Shown piece by piece: positions 32,893 to 40,788 of a stretch of 64,000 nt of DNA. Below the pieces are notes generated by a model. It worked only from the letters and a program-made list of their open reading frames with translations, was not told the DNA's origin and searched no databases. The stretch spans positions 124,001-188,000 of the forward strand of contig HF993110.1 in the NCBI GenBank assembly GCA_000433475.1, in the 5' to 3' direction. Position numbers and translations under genes: made by a program. The first letter of the stretch is position 1. Every line of letters starts with the position of its first letter. Source of the stretch: Mycoplasma sp. CAG:956. Lineage in GTDB: Bacteria; Bacillota_I; Bacilli_A; RF39; UBA660.

Positions 32893-34848
32893 ATGTTTGA
32901 ATTAGTATCAAAATATCAACCAAGTGGTGACCAACCAAAAGCTATTAAGGAGTTAGTAGATGGTCTAAATGAAGGTAAAAAAGAACAGGTTTTACTGGGA
33001 GCTACTGGTACTGGTAAGACATTTACAATAGCTAATGTAATTGCTAAGACTAATAAACCAACTTTGGTTCTTGCTCATAATAAAACTTTAGCAGGTCAAC
33101 TTTATTCAGAGTTAAAAGAATTCTTTCCACATAACCATGTCGAATACTTTGTATCTTATTATGACTATTATCAGCCAGAGGCTTACGTCCCTTCTAGCGA
33201 TACTTATATAGAAAAAGATAGTTCAATTAATGATGAAATAGATGAACTACGTCATGGAGCAACATCCAGTCTAATTAATAATCGTGATGTTATCGTCGTT
33301 GCTTCCGTTTCTTGTATTTATGGTATTGGCGATAAAGAAGACTACGTTAATTCTATGCTTATTTTAAGTGTTGGTCAAAAAATTAGCCGTGGTGAAATTT
33401 TAGACCGTCTAATTGATATGACTTATGAAAGAAATGATTTAGATTTTCATCGTGGTACTTTTAGAGTTCATGGCGATACTATTGATATTATTTTAGCTAG
33501 TGAAAAATCCCACGGTATTAAAATTGAATTATTTGGCGATGAAGTTGACCGTATTTGTATATTTGACCCATTAACTGGGGCTTTAGAAAAACAAGTAAAA
33601 AATATCTCAATATTCCCAGCCACCCATTTTGTAACTAGTAAAGAAAAATTACAAGAGGCCATAAGAAGAATTCAAGCTGAATTAGATACTCGTTTGCAAT
33701 ACTTTAAAGATAATAATAAACTCTTAGAAGAACAAAGACTAAGAGAACGTGTTAATTATGATATCGAAATGTTAAAAGAAACTGGATTCTGTAATGGTGT
33801 TGAAAACTATTCCCGTCACTTGGCACTTCGTGATGAAGGAGAAACTCCATCGACCTTAATGGATTTCTTTCCAGATGATTTTCTTTTGGTAGTAGATGAA
33901 TCCCATGTTACTTTACCTCAAGTTCGTGGTATGTATAATGGGGATAGAATGCGAAAGCAAACACTAGTAGATTATGGCTTTAGACTTCCTAGTGCTCTTG
34001 ATAATCGTCCTTTAAAATATGAGGAATTTGAGAGAAAAATTAATCAAGTAATTTATGTTTCAGCAACTCCTGGCGACTATGAATTAGAGCATACCCATAA
34101 TAAATATGTTGAGCAAATTATTAGACCAACTGGACTTTTAGACCCAAAAATTGAAGTGCGACAAACTGAAGGTCAAGTTGATGATATTATTTCAGAAATA
34201 AATATTCGCAAAAATAAAAATGAAAGAGTTCTTATTACCACTTTAACTATTAGAATGGCAGAAGAATTAACCAATTATTTAAAAGAAGTTGGCATAAAAG
34301 TTGCTTACTTACACAGTGAAGTTAAAACTCTTGATCGTCTAAAAATTATTCACGATTTAAGATGTGGCAAATATGATTGTGTTGTCGGTATAAACCTTCT
34401 AAGAGAAGGCATTGATATTCCAGAAGTATCACTAATTTGTATAATGGATGCTGATAAGCAAGGTTTCTTAAGAAGTACTAGAAGTTTAATTCAAACTGTT
34501 GGTCGTGCAGCAAGAAATGCAAATGGAAATGTCATAATGTATGCCGATACAATAAGTCAAGCTATGGATGAAACGATAAAAGAAACGAATCGTCGTCGCA
34601 ATATTCAAGAAAAATATAATGAAGAACACAATATTACCCCAAAAACAATTATAAAAGAAATAAGAGAAGTAGTATCTAATGAAATAAAAGATGATGGTGG
34701 TAAAGAAAAGACTAAGATGAGTAAAAAAGATAAAGCTTTATTAATGCAATCTATTGAAACTCAAATGAATGAAGCCGCTAAGAACTTAGACTTTGAACGA
34801 GCTATGGAATTAAGAGACATCTTATTTGAAATGAAATCGAACAAATAA
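32893..34848 (+). CDS. uvrB: excinuclease ABC subunit UvrB
   Basis: A 651-residue UvrB, the damage-verifying helicase of nucleotide excision repair. Walker A is GATGTGKT, the beta-hairpin is YYDYYQPEAYVP, helicase motifs include VVDESHV and QTVGRAARN, and the C-terminal UVR motif (MNEAAKNLDFERAMELRDILFEM) binds UvrC/UvrA. GGAGGAATTAAAT precedes the ATG at 32893, so the TTG frame from 32878 is rejected. uvrA is 6 kb downstream rather than adjacent. No LexA box was recognised. Confidence 0.97.
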   Translation: MFELVSKYQPSGDQPKAIKELVDGLNEGKKEQVLLGATGTGKTFTIANVIAKTNKPTLVLAHNKTLAGQLYSELKEFFPHNHVEYFVSYYDYYQPEAYVPSSDTYIEKDSSINDEIDELRHGATSSLINNRDVIVVASVSCIYGIGDKEDYVNSMLILSVGQKISRGEILDRLIDMTYERNDLDFHRGTFRVHGDTIDIILASEKSHGIKIELFGDEVDRICIFDPLTGALEKQVKNISIFPATHFVTSKEKLQEAIRRIQAELDTRLQYFKDNNKLLEEQRLRERVNYDIEMLKETGFCNGVENYSRHLALRDEGETPSTLMDFFPDDFLLVVDESHVTLPQVRGMYNGDRMRKQTLVDYGFRLPSALDNRPLKYEEFERKINQVIYVSATPGDYELEHTHNKYVEQIIRPTGLLDPKIEVRQTEGQVDDIISEINIRKNKNERVLITTLTIRMAEELTNYLKEVGIKVAYLHSEVKTLDRLKIIHDLRCGKYDCVVGINLLREGIDIPEVSLICIMDADKQGFLRSTRSLIQTVGRAARNANGNVIMYADTISQAMDETIKETNRRRNIQEKYNEEHNITPKTIIKEIREVVSNEIKDDGGKEKTKMSKKDKALLMQSIETQMNEAAKNLDFERAMELRDILFEMKSNK

Positions 34849-34908
34849 AAATAAATGGAAAATAGTTAACTAAAAATTACAAAAGGCACTATTCAAACTA
34901 AAAAAAGT

Positions 34909-34919
34909 TGTGCTATAAT
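34909..34919 (+). promoter_or_regulatory. extended -10 promoter
   Basis: TTGTGC-TATAAT, an extended -10 with TATAAT at 34914-34919; a weak TTCAAA lies 16 nt upstream. It overlaps the upstream part of the open frame, so translation must start later, at 34950. Confidence 0.65.
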
Positions 34920-34949
34920 AACCCTATTAAAGAAAGAAGTGTAGTAAAA

Positions 34950-36572
34950 ATGAAAATGACATATGTAATTGGTCATAAAAAACCAGATACTGACTCAGTT
35001 TGTGCATCAATCAGTTACTCTTATTTGAAGAATAAATTAGGTTGGACTACCGAACCAAGAGTCTTAGGAAATATTAATAAAGAAACAAAATTTGTTTTAG
35101 ACTATTTTAAAGTTGAAGAGCCACATTATCTAAATGATGTTAAGGTTCAAATTAAAAATATGTCTTATTTAAAAGATGCTTACATTAATGAACATACATC
35201 TATTGCTAAAACCTTTGAAGAACTACAAAAACTTGGTGTAACAGGTCTTCCCCTTGTAGATGAGAATAACAAATTAAAAGGTTATATCAATGTAAAAGAA
35301 ATGGCTAAAAATATTATTGAAGGTGATATTTATGAATTGAATACATCTTATGCTAACATTTTAGAAGTTTTAAATGGCAAAGAAATATTAAAATTTGATG
35401 ATGAAATTAAAGGTGAAATAATAGCAGCTGCTTATAAGAGCAAAACTTTCACTGAAGGAATCGAATTAAATAATAATAATATTTTAATCGTTGCCGATAG
35501 ACAATATATTATTGATTATGCCATTGATTGTGGTGTTAAATTAATAATTATTGTTGGAGATAGAACTTTCCCAGAAGAATTACTTGAAAAAGCTGCATCT
35601 AAGAAAGTTAATGTTATTAGTACTCCAGATTCTACTTATGTAACTGCTAATAGAATGAAATTATGTAATTATATTGAAACTATTAATATTAATCCAACAC
35701 CTGTCAAGTTTACTGATTCTGATTATCGTGATAACTTTGTTAGTATTTCTAATAAATATGGTCATACTAACTATCCAATCGTTAATCAAGATAATACATG
35801 CGTAGGTATGCTAAGATTAATTGATCAAAATAACTATGAAAAGTATAAGGTTATTTTAGTAGATCATAATCAACCAATTCAAAGTGTTGACGGCCTAGAA
35901 GAAGCCGAAATTATGGAAATAATAGATCATCATAATTTAGGAAATTTAGGTACTCAAATTCCTATTCAATTTCGTTCAATGCCAGTAGGTTGTACTTGCA
36001 CTTTAATTTATCAAATCTATAAAGAAAATAATATTGAAATTCCTGCTAATATCGCTGGCTTAATGTTAAGTGCTATTTTATCTGATACATTATTACTTAA
36101 GAGTCCAACAACTACTGATATGGATGTTGAAGTTGCTCGTAAATTAGCAGCTATTGCTAACCTTGACATTCAAGAATATGGTATGGCTATGTTAAAAGCT
36201 GGCTCATCAATCGCTGGTATGACAATTCCAGAAATCGTTGAACAAGATTTCAAAACATTTAAATTAGGTGAGACATCTATCGGCATTGGTCAAGTAATGA
36301 CTCTAGATTTTGATGAAATTGCTAAAGATATGCCTAAATATATTGCTCATTTAGACGATATGTGTGTAAAAAATAATTACAAATTAGCTGTATTATTCGT
36401 AACTGATGCTGTTCGTAATGGTTCTTACTTACTTTACAGCACAGGTGCAGACAGTATTATTGGTGATGCATATAAGATTAGTGATGTTAAAGAAGGAACT
36501 TACTTACCAGATATGGTTTCTCGTAAGAAACAAATGTATCCAGCCCTTGCTGCTGTAATATCTAATAATTAA
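34950..36572 (+). CDS. manganese-dependent inorganic pyrophosphatase with CBS and DRTGG domains
   Basis: A 540-residue family II pyrophosphatase that hydrolyses PPi to phosphate. The N-terminal DHH part has VIGHKKPDTDSVCAS; an insertion holds two CBS motifs and a DRTGG domain (about 65-300), the regulatory form that binds adenine nucleotides; then VDHNQPIQSV, EIIDHHNLG and the DHHA2 domain with the C-terminal SRKKQMYPAL substrate motif. The start at 34950 follows the predicted transcript start; a second ATG is 6 nt on. The ribosome binding site is weak. Confidence 0.93.
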   Translation: MKMTYVIGHKKPDTDSVCASISYSYLKNKLGWTTEPRVLGNINKETKFVLDYFKVEEPHYLNDVKVQIKNMSYLKDAYINEHTSIAKTFEELQKLGVTGLPLVDENNKLKGYINVKEMAKNIIEGDIYELNTSYANILEVLNGKEILKFDDEIKGEIIAAAYKSKTFTEGIELNNNNILIVADRQYIIDYAIDCGVKLIIIVGDRTFPEELLEKAASKKVNVISTPDSTYVTANRMKLCNYIETININPTPVKFTDSDYRDNFVSISNKYGHTNYPIVNQDNTCVGMLRLIDQNNYEKYKVILVDHNQPIQSVDGLEEAEIMEIIDHHNLGNLGTQIPIQFRSMPVGCTCTLIYQIYKENNIEIPANIAGLMLSAILSDTLLLKSPTTTDMDVEVARKLAAIANLDIQEYGMAMLKAGSSIAGMTIPEIVEQDFKTFKLGETSIGIGQVMTLDFDEIAKDMPKYIAHLDDMCVKNNYKLAVLFVTDAVRNGSYLLYSTGADSIIGDAYKISDVKEGTYLPDMVSRKKQMYPALAAVISNN

Positions 36573-36579
36573 TAAAAAT

Positions 36580-36612
36580 AAAGAAAGTCAAATAATTAAG
36601 GCTTTCTTTTTT
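36580..36612. terminator. intrinsic terminator
   Basis: AAAGAAAG (36580-36587) pairs with CTTTCTTT (36602-36609), T-tract after; it lies between convergent genes. Confidence 0.65.
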
Positions 36613-36625
36613 ACATTTAAATAAT

Positions 36626-36889
36626 TTACTTAGAAAAATAACAATTATATAAAAGAATTAAATGAATAACAACACTTACAATTAACCATAATTTAAAATA
36701 CCACTTCTTAGTTTTATGATGCCAAGTAGACATTCCTAACCAGCCGCCAAGAAAGCCACCTAAAATAAAGGAAATTAACAGAGTCTTCTCACTAATTCGC
36801 CATTTGTGCTTCACTGCTAATCTCTTATCGATACCAAAAAGTATGAAACTTAAGACATTAATAAAGAGATAATAATATAAAAGATACAT
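36626..36889 (-). CDS. DUF1294 membrane protein
   Basis: An 87-residue protein with three membrane segments and the DUF1294 signature: N-x-x-x-F-x-x-F-G-I-D-K-R-L-A, W-R-I-S-E-K-T-L, and G-G-F-L-G-G-W-L-G-M-x-x-W-H-H-K-T-K-K. Function of the family unknown. The ATG at 36889 has AGGTGA 5 nt upstream; the GTG at 36898 is part of that Shine-Dalgarno. Confidence 0.88.
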   Translation of the reverse strand: MYLLYYYLFINVLSFILFGIDKRLAVKHKWRISEKTLLISFILGGFLGGWLGMSTWHHKTKKWYFKLWLIVSVVIHLILLYNCYFSK

Positions 36890-36992
36890 CCTAATCACCT
36901 ACAACAATTATAAATTAAATTTAAAAAATATGGTAAGATAATATTAAGAATAAATAAAGAAAGGAATAGACTTTATGTCTATATAATAAATT

Positions 36993-37754
36993 ATGAAAGC
37001 ACTTATAACTGGAGCATCTAGTGGTCTTGGACGCGATATGGCTAAATATTTATCTAACTTAGGTTGGGATTTAATAGTCGTTGCTCGCCGAGAAGACCGT
37101 CTAAAAGACTTACAAAGAAGTTTGAAAACAAATGTTGAAATAATTAAACTTGATTTAGGAATAGAAGAAAATTGTTACAGGCTATATGAATTAACTAAAG
37201 ATAAAAATATAGATTTGCTAATTAATAATGCTGGTTTTGGACTTTTCGGTTTAACTACGGAAACTAATCTTTACCGAGAACTAGAAATGATAAACCTTAA
37301 TATCAAAGCCGTTCATATTTTAACTAAATTGTTTTTAAAAGATTTCTATCAAAAAGATAAAGGAAGAATTTTAAATGTTGCCTCATCAGCAGGCTTCTTA
37401 GCTGGACCTCGTCTTAATACATACTATGCCACTAAAAATTATGTATTGAAATTTACCTTAGCTATTTATGAAGAATTAAGACATCAAAAAAGTAATGTTA
37501 AAATATCTTGTCTTTGCCCTGGACCCGTAGCCACTGAATTTAATAAAGTAGCCGGTGGTAAGTTTAATATCGAAGAAAAAAAATCTTACCAAGTAGCAAA
37601 ATATGCCATTGATAAAACCCTAAAAAATAAACTTATAATTGTTCCTGGACTTAGTGTTCGCTTAGGATTATTCTTTAATCGCTTTATACCAACCAAACTA
37701 TCTTTAAAAATAATTTATCATATCCAAGAACGAAAAGTAAAAAATAATAAATAA
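36993..37754 (+). CDS. short-chain dehydrogenase/reductase
   Basis: A 253-residue classical SDR with TGASSGLG nucleotide motif, NNAGFG, Ser near 132 (VASSAG) and Y-Y-A-T-K catalytic Tyr/Lys. The R-R-E-D-R after strand two favours NADPH. C-terminal region is hydrophobic and basic, as in DltE/YqjQ-type enzymes; a lipid or ketone substrate is possible. Oddity: AAGGA sits not before this ATG but before a three-codon in-frame ORF (ATG at 36975, then TCT ATA and two TAA) ending 7 nt upstream, so expression may depend on reinitiation. Confidence 0.85.
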   Translation: MKALITGASSGLGRDMAKYLSNLGWDLIVVARREDRLKDLQRSLKTNVEIIKLDLGIEENCYRLYELTKDKNIDLLINNAGFGLFGLTTETNLYRELEMINLNIKAVHILTKLFLKDFYQKDKGRILNVASSAGFLAGPRLNTYYATKNYVLKFTLAIYEELRHQKSNVKISCLCPGPVATEFNKVAGGKFNIEEKKSYQVAKYAIDKTLKNKLIIVPGLSVRLGLFFNRFIPTKLSLKIIYHIQERKVKNNK

Positions 37755-37758
37755 TAAA

Positions 37759-37890
37759 TTAATTATTAGTATTTTTATTAACATTAGCTTTTTTAAGAGC
37801 TAATCTTTTATTTTTACTGCTTTTTCCAGCTATTTCGATAGCTTCATCTACTAGGTAATCTTGAAGACCATCATCAGTAGGTATTTCCAT
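37759..37890 (-). CDS. small protein (43 residues)
   Basis: A short frame on the minus strand: MEIPTDDGLQDYLVDEAIE followed by a basic, Asn-rich tail. The acidic head and basic tail are unlike chance translation. TGGTGATTT supplies a ribosome binding site of the kind used by neighbouring genes. No terminator is obvious. Function unknown; it lies divergently upstream of the TspO gene. Confidence 0.5.
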   Translation of the reverse strand: MEIPTDDGLQDYLVDEAIEIAGKSSKNKRLALKKANVNKNTNN

Positions 37891-37955
37891 AAAATCACCA
37901 GAGATTGTTATAAATAAAAATTTAACTTTCGTATATACTATTAATGGTGATTAGT

Positions 37956-38465
37956 ATGGAAAACAGTGAAAATAAAGTAAAAAATACATTAAATCAAGAA
38001 AAAGTTAATTATAAAATGTTAATTATTTTTATAGGTTTTGCCCTTGCTGCTGGTTTTTTGGGTTCTCTCTTAGGAGGCAATATGGCATCTTTCAAGACTT
38101 TAAAAAAACCTTTCTTTGCTCCACCACCAATAGTGTTTCCTATAGTTTGGACAATTCTTTATATCCTAATGGGCATTTCCTCATATCTCATTTGCTGTAA
38201 TAAAACGGATAAAAAATTCAAAAAAAGAGCTTGCTTCTTTTATTTAATTCAGTTATTAGTAAACACTTTATGGTCATTATTCTTCTTTCGACTAGGGTGG
38301 CTATTCTTTGCCTTTTTATGGTTACTACTTTTGGCAGTCTTAGTCATTATTATGATTATAAAATTTTATAAGTTAAAACCTCTTGCTGCTTATTTACAAA
38401 TACCATATCTATTATGGCTAATAATTGCTGGTATTTTAAATATCTCAATTGTAATACTTAATTAA
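37956..38465 (+). CDS. TspO/MBR family tryptophan-rich membrane protein
   Basis: A 169-residue TspO homologue with five membrane helices. Family markers: FKTLKKPFFAPPPIVFPIVWTILYILMGIS, a central LVNTLWSLFFF with W-S, and a last helix PYLLWLIIAGILN. Bacterial TspO binds porphyrins and related ligands and modulates stress responses. GGTGAT precedes the ATG at 37956; the ATG at 37944 overlaps it. A TATACT -10 lies near 37935. Stands alone before a terminator. Confidence 0.9.
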   Translation: MENSENKVKNTLNQEKVNYKMLIIFIGFALAAGFLGSLLGGNMASFKTLKKPFFAPPPIVFPIVWTILYILMGISSYLICCNKTDKKFKKRACFFYLIQLLVNTLWSLFFFRLGWLFFAFLWLLLLAVLVIIMIIKFYKLKPLAAYLQIPYLLWLIIAGILNISIVILN

Positions 38466-38499
38466 TCATTAAACAATTTAACAAATTTTATCTATCAAA

Positions 38500-38523
38500 A
38501 AAGATAGATTTTTTTCTATCTTT
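38500..38523. terminator. intrinsic terminator between convergent genes
   Basis: A 9-bp stem (38500-38508 with 38515-38523) with a T-only loop; A-rich left flank gives a T-run on the minus strand. Confidence 0.6.
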
Positions 38524-38568
38524 AGGACTTTTACATTAAATATTTAAAAATACTTATTTCAATAACAA

Positions 38569-38904
38569 TTAATTAAAATCTCTTTTCCTAATGGCTTCAC
38601 TATACCATAAACATTCATCTTTTTCTCTATCTTTTAACATTAAAAAGTTATTAATCATTTTATATGTTTTAGGATTCATACTTTTAATATTATAACCAGT
38701 TAAAGGTGAATCATCTTCAATACGACCTAATAAATAATCACAAGAAGTATTTAAATAATTAGCAATTTTTACTAAAGCTTCGCAACTAGGTTGAGCTTTT
38801 CCTGATTCATAAGCACTGATAGTTTCCTGTTTAACATTAATAACTTTAGCTAAGTCAACTTGTGTTATATTTCGTTTAATTCTTATTTTTTTGATATTAT
38901 TCAT
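38569..38904 (-). CDS. XRE-family transcriptional repressor
   Basis: A 111-residue protein: XRE helix-turn-helix at 1-62 (TQVDLAKVINVKQETISAYESGKAQPS, then CDYLLGR), followed by a short helical C-terminal segment that probably dimerises. It resembles Cro/CI-type or SinR-like small repressors. AGGATGATTT precedes the ATG. A near-consensus promoter with an ACC-AAT-GGT palindrome beside the -35 suggests autorepression. No phage genes are nearby. Confidence 0.82.
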   Translation of the reverse strand: MNNIKKIRIKRNITQVDLAKVINVKQETISAYESGKAQPSCEALVKIANYLNTSCDYLLGRIEDDSPLTGYNIKSMNPKTYKMINNFLMLKDREKDECLWYSEAIRKRDFN

Positions 38905-38929
38905 AAATCATCCTACCATTTCTATTTAT

Positions 38930-38966
38930 ATTATAATATAAACAATATTAATTGTAAACCAATGGT
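38930..38966 (-). promoter_or_regulatory. strong promoter with possible operator
   Basis: On the minus strand TTTACA (38953-38958), 17-bp spacer and TATAAT (38930-38935). ACCATTGGT partly overlaps the upstream edge of the -35 (about 38958-38966), giving the near-repeat TTTACCATTGG-TTTACA, a candidate binding site for the XRE protein. Confidence 0.65.
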
Positions 38967-39165
38967 AAATTATTTTTAAACTTAAATAAACCTCCCTACA
39001 GAAGTTAAAATACACAAGTAATCTACTTCTATAGAACATGCTAAGGCTTAATAATTATTTTCATTATTATATATAAAGAAAACTCCAAGTATTTAAAAAA
39101 CTGTCAGATTTTTCTCCAAACTTTAAAAATATATGATAAAATAGCGAGCTAGAGTGAGTGGTATT

Positions 39166-39849
39166 ATGCTAAAATTAACAGAAGAAGAAACAACAATTTT
39201 ATTAGAAATAAATAAGAAAATTATTTATAATACAAATGTAAAATGGAAAAAACATATTACTAGTATTTTAAAAATAGCTAACCGCGAACATTATTTAGCA
39301 AACAGAGAACCAAAGAAATTAACTTTTAAAAATAAAGAAGAAATGGCATCCTTCGATGAAAGAATGAAAGACTATTATAATGAGATGATCCCATTTACTA
39401 ATCAATTAATTTTTCATAAAGAAATAAAGAGATTATTATTAGGAAAAGATACTACCTACTATATAAATCCCTTAGAAATTTATAAGTACTATACTGGACG
39501 TAATAACCGTATAACTTTGATAAAATTAATAATTCTTATTAGTCAAAATAATGCAAAATTTACAAATCAAGATATTGGGGCTTTAATGCATTTTGAAAAA
39601 TTATTAGGAACTATTTTTATATCTAGTGATTCTAAATATGAAACTATTATAAATATCTTTTCTAATTATTTAAAAGCTTTAGAATTAGAATGTCAAAAAC
39701 AACCAGCAAATTTAATTAATTTAAAAGCTATAAATAGAATTAATAAAGAATTAATTATAACTTTAGAAAAATATTTAAAAAATGAAAAAATAACAGAAGA
39801 AGCACCTAAGTCATTAACAATTGAAAAATTAGATAATGCAAAAAAATAA
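39166..39849 (+). CDS. helical protein of unknown function
   Basis: A 227-residue, entirely helical soluble protein without signal or membrane segment. A Y-T-G-R-N-N-R segment near the middle is the only distinctive motif. The ATG at 39166 follows GTGGTATT, a ribosome binding site also used by parA and ychF; the GTG at 39154 lies upstream of it. It precedes the radical SAM gene by 62 nt in the same direction, perhaps in one operon. No domain recognised. Confidence 0.6.
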   Translation: MLKLTEEETTILLEINKKIIYNTNVKWKKHITSILKIANREHYLANREPKKLTFKNKEEMASFDERMKDYYNEMIPFTNQLIFHKEIKRLLLGKDTTYYINPLEIYKYYTGRNNRITLIKLIILISQNNAKFTNQDIGALMHFEKLLGTIFISSDSKYETIINIFSNYLKALELECQKQPANLINLKAINRINKELIITLEKYLKNEKITEEAPKSLTIEKLDNAKK

Positions 39850-39911
39850 TAATATTTATATTTACAATTTAGAAAATAAATGACTAAATAGGAAGGGGAT
39901 AAAAGATTTAA

Positions 39912-40733
39912 ATGAAAAAAAGATTTAAAAAAATTTATCTGGAAATAACCAATATATGTAATTTAAAATGTAGTTTTTGTCCAAGTAATAGAAGAAAAAA
40001 AGAAGAAATGTCCTTAGATACTTTTAAAGAAATTTTACCTAAATTAAAAGATTATACTGACTATTTATATTTTCATTTAATGGGTGAGCCTTTAGTTCAT
40101 AGTCATATTAATGAATTCATTGATTTAGCAACTGTAAAATTTGGCTTTAAAATTAATATAACTACTAATGGCTACTTGATTAATAAAATTGAAAATAATA
40201 TCAACATCCATCAGCTAAATATATCTCTGCAAGCTATTAAAAGTGATGAAGAAATTGATATTTATCTTCAAAATATCTTTACAGCAGTGGATAAATTACA
40301 TAAGCATGGAACGATAATTGTTTATCGCCTGTGGAATGAACAAGCTAGTTCTAAAAAAATTATTGAAAAACTAGAAAAGTATTATAAAACTAACTTAAAT
40401 GGGAATAATAAAATACAAGATAATATTTATTTAGACCGAGAAATTCCTTTTATTTGGCCTGATTTAAATAATAATTATTACAATGAAGAAGGTTCTTGTA
40501 TGGGACTTCGCAGTCACATTGGCATCTTAGTAAATGGTGATATTGTTCCTTGTTGTCTAGATTATAATGGTACAATAACTCTAGGAAATATTTTAAATGA
40601 TAAAATAGATGATATCCTTAAAGGAAAAAGAGCCAAAAATATGCAAGAAAACTTCTTAAATAATAAAAAATGTGAAGAATTTTGTCGTCATTGTAATTTC
40701 TATGATAGAATAAAAAGTGCCAAAAAAAATTAA
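39912..40733 (+). CDS. radical SAM/SPASM domain protein
   Basis: A 273-residue radical SAM enzyme. The N-terminal C-N-L-K-C-S-F-C (CX3CX2C) binds the catalytic 4Fe-4S cluster with S-adenosylmethionine; MGEPLVH and ITTNGYL are typical following motifs. The C-terminal SPASM region has Cys in GSCMG, VPCCLD and CEEFCRHC for auxiliary clusters. Such enzymes often modify peptides or sugars. No precursor peptide is seen in the adjacent gaps, so the substrate is unknown. The partner may be the 39166 protein. Confidence 0.88.
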   Translation: MKKRFKKIYLEITNICNLKCSFCPSNRRKKEEMSLDTFKEILPKLKDYTDYLYFHLMGEPLVHSHINEFIDLATVKFGFKINITTNGYLINKIENNINIHQLNISLQAIKSDEEIDIYLQNIFTAVDKLHKHGTIIVYRLWNEQASSKKIIEKLEKYYKTNLNGNNKIQDNIYLDREIPFIWPDLNNNYYNEEGSCMGLRSHIGILVNGDIVPCCLDYNGTITLGNILNDKIDDILKGKRAKNMQENFLNNKKCEEFCRHCNFYDRIKSAKKN

Positions 40734-40788
40734 TACAGCAAAAGAAAATTAATAAGAAAAATAAATAAAGAAGTAAGGGTGATTTTTT

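Noticed and set aside
34908..34949. N-terminal extension of the pyrophosphatase
   Set aside because: The extension covers an extended -10 promoter; the family begins at the VIGHKKPDTD segment just after the ATG at 34950.
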